In this document: piece after piece, positions 1-6,178 of the stretch
How positions within the stretch are numbered: the stretch's first letter is position 1
How the letters are laid out: each line of letters begins with the position of its first letter
Position numbers and translations under genes: made by a program
Notes under the pieces: generated by a model
Databases searched by the model: none
Told to the model about the DNA's origin: nothing
The model's input: the letters and a program-made list of their open reading frames with translations, nothing else
From: Firmicutes bacterium UBA1393
GTDB taxonomy: Bacteria; Bacillota; DTU025
Direction: 5' to 3'
NCBI GenBank assembly: GCA_002305255.1
Contig: DBQN01000040.1
Location: 16,100-27,842 of the forward strand
DNA: 11,743 nt

Positions 1-938
1 TACACTACCCTGTTGACGCCAGGCACCTCGGTTGTGACGCGCGTTGAGATCCTGTCGAGCACGTCGAAGGGCACGCGGCCCCACGAAGCGCTCACTGCGT
101 CGCGGGTGACAACTGTCCTCACGGCAATCGTGTACGAATAGGTCCTCTCCCCGGCGCTCACACCGGTGCTCCGCATGTCAGGAAGCACGGCGAAATACTG
201 GAACAGCCCGAGCTCTCCGGCCAGTGGATCGAGTTCCTGCCTGACGATGGCGTCGGCTCGCCTGAGGGTGTCGAGCTTCTCGCGTGTCACTTCGCCAATG
301 ACCCTAACGCCTAGGCCGGGGCCTGGGAAGGGCTGCCGGCGAGTGAGAGTGCGCGGCAGACCTAGAATCTCGCCTACGGCACGCACCTGCTCCTTATACA
401 GATACTTCACCGGCTCCACTAGCTCGAACCCAACCTGTTCAGGCAGTCCCCCCACATTGTGGTGGCTCTTGACCTTAACTCCTTGTGAGCCCTTGGCGCT
501 CTCAATGATGTCGGGGTAGATAGTGCCCTGCACCAGGTGCTGGATGGGACCGAGCTTGGCTGCCTCTTCCTCGAACACGCGCACGAACTCTTCGCCGATG
601 ATCTTGCGCTTCGCCTCAGGATCGGCCACTCCGCGCAGGCGCTCAAGGAACCTGTCGGCAGCGTCCACGACGACAAGGTTCATGCCGTGGCTGCTCCTGA
701 AGACCTGTTCCACCTCGGCGGGCTCTCCCTCACGCATCATGCCGTGATCAACGAAGATGCATGTCAGCCTTGAGCCCACTGCCCTGGCCACCAGCATCGC
801 TGAGACTGCCGAGTCGACACCTCCGGAGAGGCCGCACACGGCCCTGCCCTGCCCTATCTTCTCCGCGATCTGCTCGACAGCTACTGGCACAAATGCTGCA
901 GCATCAAATGCATCGTTCATAGCCATGTCAGGTGTCAT
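1..938 (-). CDS. guaA: GMP synthetase, ATP-pyrophosphatase subunit only (no glutaminase domain), 3' end cut by window
   Basis: Converts XMP, ATP and a nitrogen donor to GMP, the last step of guanine nucleotide synthesis. About 312 codons are visible, to within roughly a dozen residues of the usual C-terminus; the last visible residues are GVNRVVY. Seen: the PP-loop SGGVDS near residue 40, QGTIYPD and KSHHNVGG in the middle, then the GuaA-specific C-terminal dimerisation domain with FPGPGLGVRVIGEVT and LPDMRSTGV. The protein starts about 30 residues before the P-loop, so the class I glutaminase domain of ordinary bacterial GuaA (about 200 residues) is missing. The layout matches the archaeal GuaAb subunit. 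The ATG at 936-938 overlaps the hpt stop (ATGA). An AGGAGG lies only 1 nt before this ATG; the in-frame ATG at 924-926 has a 13-nt spacing, and another lies at 918-920. NAD synthetase shares the P-loop but lacks this C-terminal domain. Confidence 0.93.
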   Translation of the reverse strand, partial: MTPDMAMNDAFDAAAFVPVAVEQIAEKIGQGRAVCGLSGGVDSAVSAMLVARAVGSRLTCIFVDHGMMREGEPAEVEQVFRSSHGMNLVVVDAADRFLERLRGVADPEAKRKIIGEEFVRVFEEEAAKLGPIQHLVQGTIYPDIIESAKGSQGVKVKSHHNVGGLPEQVGFELVEPVKYLYKEQVRAVGEILGLPRTLTRRQPFPGPGLGVRVIGEVTREKLDTLRRADAIVRQELDPLAGELGLFQYFAVLPDMRSTGVSAGERTYSYTIAVRTVVTRDAVSASWGRVPFDVLDRISTRVTTEVPGVNRVV

Positions 939-1537
939 ACCTCCTGTAGAGTGCTGTCGGGAATATCCTGGGAGCTATCTTTGGCCCACACGTAGTCGTG
1001 GGGAATGCCCACGAATGGCAGGTTGCGGTACCTCTCCTGATAGTCGAGGCCGTAGCCTACGACGAACAGGTTCGGTATCTCGAATCCGCAGTAGTCAGGG
1101 GTCACCGGAGCCTCTCTTCGCTCAGGCTTATCGAGCAGTGTGCACACCTTCACTGATGCGGGCTTACGGTTGGCCAGGTAGGTGCGCAAGTAGTTCAGAG
1201 TCAGGCCTGAGTCGACAATGTCCTCCACGATGAGAACGTGCTTTCCGGCGATGGGTGAGTCCAGATCCTTCACTATCCTCACCACGCCCGATGACACTGT
1301 GGCAGCTCCGTAGCTGGTCACCGCCATCGTATCAATGCCGACGGGAATAGTGATGTGCCGGATAAGGTCGGCCATGAATACCATGGCCCCCTTCAGGACG
1401 CACACCAGCAGCACGTCCTTGCCTGCGTAGTCAGCAGACACCCTCCTGCCCAGCTCTGCCACGCGTTCCTCGATAGCCTCAGCCGACAAGAGCACTTGTT
1501 TGATATCATCAGCAATAGTGTGTGGCAGTCCCGACAC
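935..1537 (-). CDS. hpt: Hypoxanthine (guanine) phosphoribosyltransferase
   Basis: Purine salvage enzyme: transfers phosphoribose from PRPP to hypoxanthine or guanine, giving IMP or GMP in the cytoplasm. The 200 residues are slightly longer than the usual 175-185 because of a short polar tail. Motifs in order: LKGA (48-51), SYG (75-77), the PRPP-binding loop VLIVEDIVDSGLTL (101-114) with its two acidic residues, and YGLDYQERYRNLP (162-174), typical of bacterial HPRT. The start is a GTG (1535-1537) preceded by GGGAGGGTG at a suitable distance. The gene sits 82 bp after the ferredoxin gene and overlaps guaA by 4 bp (ATGA), so salvage and the GMP-forming step are likely translationally coupled. 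In many Bacillota hpt lies near tilS and ftsH instead. Confidence 0.95.
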   Translation of the reverse strand: MSGLPHTIADDIKQVLLSAEAIEERVAELGRRVSADYAGKDVLLVCVLKGAMVFMADLIRHITIPVGIDTMAVTSYGAATVSSGVVRIVKDLDSPIAGKHVLIVEDIVDSGLTLNYLRTYLANRKPASVKVCTLLDKPERREAPVTPDYCGFEIPNLFVVGYGLDYQERYRNLPFVGIPHDYVWAKDSSQDIPDSTLQEV

Positions 1538-1563
1538 GTAAACACCCTCCCATCGAATTCCAG

Positions 1564-1594
1564 TGGCCGGCCCGCCATTATGCCGGACCGGCCA
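1564..1594 (-). promoter_or_regulatory. Strong palindrome/hairpin in the leader of hpt
   Basis: TGGCCGG at one end pairs with CCGGCCA at the other. The arms extend to 14 positions with two mismatches, leaving a 3-nt TTA loop. It lies in the 82-bp gap between the ferredoxin stop (1620) and the hpt start (1537), about 27 bp before the start codon. No T-run follows on the minus strand (CTGGAATTCG), so it does not look like a standard intrinsic terminator. It could be a repressor site, an mRNA-processing or stability hairpin, or a translational control element. Function is inference; the symmetry is seen directly. Confidence 0.45.
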
Positions 1595-1619
1595 TCGAAG
1601 CTTGCCAGATCCTCCGCCG

Positions 1620-2132
1620 TCAGCGGTTAAGAGCGATTCCCCTGGCCTCGTGCAGGTATTCCCGGGGAACCGAGATCGTGATCACTGCCGTCTTGTTGTA
1701 CGCCTTGGGTTTCCTCACGCTCACCACGGTCGCATCGCAGATCTCCTGGCCTTCCCTGTTCGTGGCCCGTACCTGCTGGCCTTTCTCGGGAACAGGCAGG
1801 TACTCATAGGGGAAGGTGACCTGAGCAGCGTCTGGTCCATGCGAGTCGTCCTCAAGGAATATCGCGAGGCCGGGGCACACGGCAACGCAGGTGCCGCAGC
1901 CGATGCACAAATCCTCCGACAATTGAGGCAGGTTGGTGATGGGCTCACCTACCTTGATTGCTCCGTAAGGGCATCCGGTTTCACAGGGGTTGCAGGGGAT
2001 CTCCTGAAGGCATTCGATGACTGCGACGGGCTTGCCGTTCGTTCTCGGGCGCCGAGGGCAACCGGCTGTTCCCTCAACGTCCTGCCAGCGCACTATGCCG
2101 TCTCGCTCGATGCTGCTCAACACTGTGTTCAC
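1620..2132 (-). CDS. Ferredoxin-like protein with two 4Fe-4S clusters and a C-terminal extension
   Basis: Predicted cytoplasmic electron carrier or electron-transfer subunit of 170 residues. Cysteines lie at 41, 47, 50 and 54 (C-x5-C-x2-C-x3-CP) and at 76, 79, 82 and 86 (classical C-x2-C-x2-C-x3-CP), enough for two clusters; C25 and C132 are extra. The last 65 residues form a separate part starting at FPYEYLPVPEKG and rich in alternating hydrophobic residues, possibly a small beta domain. The combination ECxQEIPCNPC plus this tail recalls ferredoxin-like proteins that I remember beside FAD-dependent amino-acid oxidoreductases; that is memory, not a search, and no such partner is in the window. 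The GTG start (2130-2132) overlaps the comB stop as GTGA. GGAGG is only 1 nt away, so the in-frame GTG at 2121-2123 is a serious alternative. Confidence 0.85.
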   Translation of the reverse strand: MNTVLSSIERDGIVRWQDVEGTAGCPRRPRTNGKPVAVIECLQEIPCNPCETGCPYGAIKVGEPITNLPQLSEDLCIGCGTCVAVCPGLAIFLEDDSHGPDAAQVTFPYEYLPVPEKGQQVRATNREGQEICDATVVSVRKPKAYNKTAVITISVPREYLHEARGIALNR

Positions 2133-2872
2133 TCCTCCGGCTCCACGGGAGCCCTCCTTATTACTCTCCTGTCGTACACCTTTGGCACCACGTCTATCTC
2201 GGAACGGCGCGAGCAGAACTCTACGTCCTGCCCGTAACCGAGACCGATCAGATAGGACCCATGACTCGATGCGGCCAGGGCTCCGTGAATTGAGTTCTCG
2301 TGTATCCCGAAGAGGTCAGCCGCTGCATTGGCAGAGTCGGACAGCGAAGCGCCTAGTTCGTCACGCAGACGTCGGGCGAGAAGGCCCGCGCACAGCGCGT
2401 CCTCCATGCAGAACCTGCTGTCTTGACCCGCGCAGACCAGAATCACGTCTCGATCAGCGTGGTTGCGGGCCAGTGCCCTAAACACCGCATCGGCATTGAG
2501 GAAGCTAGCTGCGTATATGGCGTAGGCGTTGCCGTAGGCCTTGATGGCCCGGGTGCCGTTGGTGGTCGTGAAGATAAGCTTCTTTCCTGCCACCTTAGAG
2601 GGCACGTACTCGGCAGGTGAATTCCCGAGGTCGAATCCGTCGACGGCGAGACCGCGCCTCTCTCCGCCCAGCACGTAGTCAGCCTTGGTGTACCCACTGG
2701 CTATGTTGATCGCCTCTTCGATGCTCTCAGTGGCGATTATCTCTTCGCAGCCGTTGTCCAACGCCACTACCACCGTTGATGTGGCCCTCAGGACGTCAAT
2801 GACTACTACCACTGCCTGTGCGGCTTCGCCCGCTGATATCTCGCCTGGAGCTAGAGAAACGTCGACTCGCAT
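2129..2872 (-). CDS. comB: 2-phosphosulfolactate phosphatase (ComB family)
   Basis: Family members are Mg-dependent phosphatases that release (R)-sulfolactate from 2-phosphosulfolactate, a step of coenzyme M synthesis in methanogens; bacterial homologues are linked to sulfolactate formation or are of unknown role. The protein has 247 residues, the normal size. Motifs: IDVLRATST (25-33), LGGERRGLAVDGFDLGNSP (68-86), TTNGTRA (103-109) and MEDALCAG (156-163). The start at ATG 2870-2872 is chosen because AAAGGGG precedes it by about 7 nt; a GTG 21 bp upstream (2891-2893) would overlap the LCP stop and lacks a clear ribosome site. The gene lies 17 bp after the LCP gene and overlaps the ferredoxin gene. 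ComA (phosphosulfolactate synthase) and a sulfolactate dehydrogenase are not in the window, so the actual substrate is uncertain. Confidence 0.88.
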   Translation of the reverse strand: MRVDVSLAPGEISAGEAAQAVVVVIDVLRATSTVVVALDNGCEEIIATESIEEAINIASGYTKADYVLGGERRGLAVDGFDLGNSPAEYVPSKVAGKKLIFTTTNGTRAIKAYGNAYAIYAASFLNADAVFRALARNHADRDVILVCAGQDSRFCMEDALCAGLLARRLRDELGASLSDSANAAADLFGIHENSIHGALAASSHGSYLIGLGYGQDVEFCSRRSEIDVVPKVYDRRVIRRAPVEPEE

Positions 2873-2889
2873 TCTATGTCCCCTTTCGT

Positions 2890-3762
2890 TCACTGCCCGA
2901 ACGGCAGGCCCAATGACCGAATGAGTTCGGCTGTAGCCGTGGGATCAACTTCCCAGTACGCTCCTTGGAAGCGCCCCGGCAATGTGGCTGTGCGCAGCGT
3001 CGCCTCGCTCATACTCCGCAGTCGCCAGCCCACGGCCAGCATCTCTTTGGTCGACATGTCGGTGTCAGTGTACTCGGTGAGCAAGTCGAGAACGCTTCTG
3101 GCGGCCTTGATCGCCTTCACCGACACCAGTTCCGACATGAGGGCCCTGAGGAAACGTTGCTGGCGTGAGGTCCTGGATATATCGCCCAGGGCATCGTTCC
3201 GGTAGCGGACATAGCTCAACGCCGTCTCGCCATCCATATGGTGCATGCCCGGCTGAAGGTCGATGGAGTATCCACCGGCCTTGTCGGTGTACTTCATCAC
3301 CTTATCAACCTCGATGTCTACGCCGCCTACAGCGTCTACCAGACCGACGAAGCCCGCGAAATCGACTCTCATATACCTGTGGATATCGAGGCCCACAAGA
3401 CTCGACACCACCTGTGTGGCCAGCTCTATTCCGCCCAGCGCCATCGAGGCATTGACCCTGCGTGTGTCGCCTCCGGGATATCTCACGAGGGTATCTCGGG
3501 GTACAGACATAAGCAGCGACGGCCCCGGCTTACGAGGCACAGCCAGCACGAGAATGGCGTCCATCCTTCCGGTGGCCTCCACTGCCTCACCATTACGCAG
3601 ATAACTCTTGTCTTCGCCGATGAGCAATACGGAGAAGTAGTCGGCCTCACCCGGAAAAGCCGTAAAGTTGCGAAACGTCAGGTAACCAGCCGTGCCGGCC
3701 AGAACGACTGCTATCAGCAGCCCCAGCCCTATCCTCAGCCACATACGGGCTGCCCGTGTCAT
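2890..3762 (-). CDS. LytR-CpsA-Psr (LCP) family cell-wall polymer transferase
   Basis: LCP proteins transfer anionic glycopolymers (for example teichoic acids) from polyprenyl-phosphate carriers to peptidoglycan on the outer face of the membrane. The protein has 290 residues: a short positive N-terminus, one membrane anchor at about residues 9-29, then an extracellular LCP domain. Family motifs are visible: LLIGEDK (47-52), GRMDAILVL (65-73), SVPRDT (86-91), YVRYRND (184-190) and GDISRTSRQQRFLRAL (193-208), which carry the conserved Arg/Asp residues for the pyrophosphate head group. The C-terminal 80 residues are ordinary for the family. The ATG at 3760-3762 follows GGGGAGGT by about 10 nt. 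The gene sits 67 bp after tsaD and 17 bp before comB. It points to a Gram-positive type wall. Which polymer is transferred cannot be told. Confidence 0.93.
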   Translation of the reverse strand: MTRAARMWLRIGLGLLIAVVLAGTAGYLTFRNFTAFPGEADYFSVLLIGEDKSYLRNGEAVEATGRMDAILVLAVPRKPGPSLLMSVPRDTLVRYPGGDTRRVNASMALGGIELATQVVSSLVGLDIHRYMRVDFAGFVGLVDAVGGVDIEVDKVMKYTDKAGGYSIDLQPGMHHMDGETALSYVRYRNDALGDISRTSRQQRFLRALMSELVSVKAIKAARSVLDLLTEYTDTDMSTKEMLAVGWRLRSMSEATLRTATLPGRFQGAYWEVDPTATAELIRSLGLPFGQ

Positions 3763-3829
3763 CTCAGAGCTACCTCCCCGAGGCGGAGCGCGACCACCCT
3801 TTGAATTCTACAATGTGTTTCCATATCCT

Positions 3830-4906
3830 TCAGCTGTGTACGTGCGCACCGTGCCCTGGCGTAACCTCAACGCCAGCACTCGGCCGCCGCTGAGGCAGAT
3901 CCGCTCCGGGGCACGCGTTGGCCGATAACTCGCACGGCCCGAAGTTCACAAACTGATAATAGCCCGCGCATGCTACCATCGCAGCGTTGTCAGTGCACAG
4001 CTCGGGCGGCGGGCACACGAATGCCACTCCGTGCGCTTCTGCAACTGCTCTGAGGGCTCCGCGCACCGCACCGTTTGCGGCTACTCCGCCTGACAGTGCC
4101 AGGGTCGCCGGCCTGTGAGAGCGAAGAGCGTTCGATACCCTATCGCAGAGCTCCTCAACGACGGCTCGCTGGAAGCTTGCAGCGACATCGGGCAGGCTCA
4201 CGTGTTCGCCGCGCTGCTCAGCGGCGTGCAGGTAGTTGATTACCGCCGTCTTCAGGCCGCTGAAACTGAAGTCGCCGGGACTGTCGGCCACGCGCGAAAG
4301 CGGAAAACGTATGGCCTCAGGGTCTCCATCGCGCGCCAGTCTCTCAAGGGCCGGTCCACCCGGATAAGGCAGTCCCATCACCCGCGCCACCTTGTCGAAA
4401 GCCTCGCCTGCAGCGTCATCTCTGGTACGGCCGAGAACGGTGTATCGGCCATGAGCCTCCATTGCTACGAGGTCGGTGTGTCCACCTGACACCGTGAGGC
4501 ACACCAGCGGAGGCTCAAGCCCCGGGTGGGCGAGGAAGTTCGCATAGATGTGCGCTTCAATATGGTTCACGCACACCATGGGAACACGGGACGCAAAGGC
4601 CAGGCCCTTGGCCGCCGACAATCCTACAAGCAGCGCGCCTACGAGACCAGGGCCATAGGTCACCGCCACGGCACCTAGCTCACGCATGGTAACCCCGGCC
4701 TGTCGCAGGGCTTCGTCGACAACGGGTATCACTGATTCGACGTGCTTCCTCGACGCGATCTCAGGCACCACGCCTCCGAAACGCCTGTGCACCTCGATCT
4801 GAGATGATACTACTGATGACAAAAGATGCCTGCCCGACGCCACAACAGCCGCGGCAGTCTCATCGCAACTAGTCTCAACGCCAAGCACGATGAGATCGTC
4901 ACACAT
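3830..4906 (-). CDS. tsaD: tRNA N6-threonylcarbamoyladenosine transferase TsaD
   Basis: Catalytic subunit that transfers the threonylcarbamoyl group from TC-AMP to A37 of ANN-decoding tRNAs, working with TsaB and TsaE, both upstream here. The 358 residues show the Kae1/TsaD signature: GVETSCDET (9-17), the metal-binding HIEAH (115-119), VSGGHTD, GEAFDKVARVMGLPYPGGP, FSFSGLKTA, SGGVAANGAVR and CTDNAAM with the metal-binding Asp. The start at ATG 4904-4906 gives the usual N-terminus (CDDLIVLGVE). A longer reading from 4996 would add 30 non-homologous residues and overlap rimI deeply. The chosen start overlaps rimI by 8 bp; GGGAGAG lies about 10 nt upstream. The C-terminus runs some 15-20 residues beyond the usual end and finishes in HGAHVHS, a small lineage-specific tail. 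Confidence 0.96.
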   Translation of the reverse strand: MCDDLIVLGVETSCDETAAAVVASGRHLLSSVVSSQIEVHRRFGGVVPEIASRKHVESVIPVVDEALRQAGVTMRELGAVAVTYGPGLVGALLVGLSAAKGLAFASRVPMVCVNHIEAHIYANFLAHPGLEPPLVCLTVSGGHTDLVAMEAHGRYTVLGRTRDDAAGEAFDKVARVMGLPYPGGPALERLARDGDPEAIRFPLSRVADSPGDFSFSGLKTAVINYLHAAEQRGEHVSLPDVAASFQRAVVEELCDRVSNALRSHRPATLALSGGVAANGAVRGALRAVAEAHGVAFVCPPPELCTDNAAMVACAGYYQFVNFGPCELSANACPGADLPQRRPSAGVEVTPGHGAHVHS

Positions 4907-5453
4907 CGGTCTCACGCTCTCCCTTCGTGCAAGCCGAGTCGTTGCAGTCGTCATCGATGCCATCTCGCGCCGCCTGTTCCAGTTTGACCCTTCCAACGGC
5001 CGCGCGCAGATCGCTTACCCACATCACCAGCGCGTCTTCGCGCGTATCCAGGTAGTAGCCGCGCCGGATTCCTTCACTCACAAACCCGAGCTTCTTGTAT
5101 AGTTGCTGCGCGCCGTGGTTCGACACCCTTACCTCCAGCGTCATCCTGAGGGCCCCCTTCGCCAGGGCCGAGTACATGAGGGTGATCATCAACATGCAGC
5201 CGATGCCCCGGCGGCGATGGGCCGGGTGAACCGCGACGTTGGTCACGTGCGCCTCATCGAAGATCAGCCAAAACCCGCCGTAGGCCACCGCCGTCCCGTG
5301 GGAGTCTCTAACCACGAGATACGTGGCACGGCTGTTGTTCGTGAGCTCGTCACGGAAAGCGTCTCTGCTCCACGGAGTCGGAAAGCTCAGCCGCTCCAGC
5401 TCAACCACATCGTCTAGATCGGCGAGGCACATCGTGGACACGTTCATGTTCAT
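4899..5453 (-). CDS. rimI: Ribosomal-protein-S18-alanine N-acetyltransferase RimI (GNAT)
   Basis: GNAT acetyltransferase that in E. coli acetylates the N-terminal Ala of ribosomal protein S18; in Bacillota it is normally encoded between tsaB and tsaD, as here. The 184 residues have the GNAT order: acceptor region with FPTPWSRDAFRDEL (24-37), beta strand VTNVAVHP, acetyl-CoA loop HRRRGIG (79-85), then LEVRVSN (106-112), AQQLYKKLGF (115-124) and RRGYYLD (130-136). The GNAT core ends near residue 150. The last 35 residues, rich in Asp and Glu, are longer than in typical RimI and partly overlap the tsaD start. The ATG at 5451-5453 overlaps the tsaB stop (ATGA); no strong ribosome site is seen, so coupling to tsaB translation is likely. 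A second in-frame ATG is at 5445-5447. Confidence 0.92.
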   Translation of the reverse strand: MNMNVSTMCLADLDDVVELERLSFPTPWSRDAFRDELTNNSRATYLVVRDSHGTAVAYGGFWLIFDEAHVTNVAVHPAHRRRGIGCMLMITLMYSALAKGALRMTLEVRVSNHGAQQLYKKLGFVSEGIRRGYYLDTREDALVMWVSDLRAAVGRVKLEQAARDGIDDDCNDSACTKGERETDV

Positions 5454-6178
5454 ATCTCGGCGCCGGCCCTTTCCCCCTGGGCCGCCGCCCGTATCTCAGG
5501 CTCCGATGCCTTCAAATACTGCGGCACCAGTGCCTCGGGTGAGTGCGAGATTCCTCGGGCCAGCATCGCGGCGCCAACCAGCCCTACCTGTACAGGCCTG
5601 AGCAACGCCCAAGGCTGCTCCGCAACGCATGCCCTTTCGCCGAACCGGCCTGCAATCGCATCCCTCAGAGCAACCGCGCCATCGCCGACGAACAGCGTCG
5701 GCCCCAGGCGGGCATCTGCGACGACGCCTAGTTGGTCGACGGTTCGAATCGCGTAGTCACTGACGCGTTCGGGCTCCGCCGCGCTGGCGCGCACGACGTA
5801 CCGGGCTGAGTAGCACCGCCCGTGCCTGGCATCGATGAGGCTCCATACGTCGACGTCGGTGCCTACGCTTCTGCCCGCGGCCAGTGCATCGAGGGTAGAC
5901 ACACCCACGAGTGGCACAGCGAGGGCATAGGCCATGGCCTTTGCCGCCGACACGGCGATCCTGACGCCGGTGAATGAACCCGGACCCACGCCGGCGCACA
6001 CCGCCCCCAGCTGAGACGGGTCGACGCCCGCGGCTGACAGCAGCCACTCCACGGCAGGCATGAGCCGTTCGGAATGGACTGCGCTGACACTCAGCATCGT
6101 CTCACCGATCAGTCGGCCATCGCGCAGAAGCGCGGCGCCGCCCGTAGCCGTTGAAGTGTCTATAGCGAGAGTCAGCAC
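5450..6178 (-). CDS. tsaB: tRNA threonylcarbamoyladenosine biosynthesis protein TsaB
   Basis: TsaB is the ASKHA-fold partner of TsaD in the bacterial t6A complex and has no catalytic site of its own. The 242 residues show LAIDTSTATGGAAL (4-17), the conserved GVGPGSFTGVRI near residue 63, GVSTLDALA (92-100), the DARHGRCYSARY segment, and PQYLKASEPE near the C-terminus. As expected for TsaB, the HxExH metal motif of TsaD is absent. The start is a GTG (6176-6178) overlapping the tsaE stop by 7 bp; GGAGG lies about 10 nt upstream within tsaE. Position between tsaE and rimI is the standard Bacillota arrangement. The middle portion is Ala-rich, in line with the local G+C content. Confidence 0.95.
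   Translation of the reverse strand: MLTLAIDTSTATGGAALLRDGRLIGETMLSVSAVHSERLMPAVEWLLSAAGVDPSQLGAVCAGVGPGSFTGVRIAVSAAKAMAYALAVPLVGVSTLDALAAGRSVGTDVDVWSLIDARHGRCYSARYVVRASAAEPERVSDYAIRTVDQLGVVADARLGPTLFVGDGAVALRDAIAGRFGERACVAEQPWALLRPVQVGLVGAAMLARGISHSPEALVPQYLKASEPEIRAAAQGERAGAEI

Noticed and set aside
1..938. NAD synthetase or another PP-loop enzyme instead of GuaA
   Set aside because: The C-terminal half has GMP-synthetase-specific motifs (FPGPGLGVRV, LPDMRSTGV, VNRVVY), which NadE lacks.
1563..2237. Plus-strand open frame of 224 codons opposite the ferredoxin gene
   Set aside because: Shadow of the ferredoxin and comB coding strand; it begins inside the palindrome before hpt and shows no known motif.
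3763..3829. Promoter in the tsaD-LCP gap (TAGAAT-like -10)
   Set aside because: No acceptable -35 box at 16-18 bp, so I do not call it.
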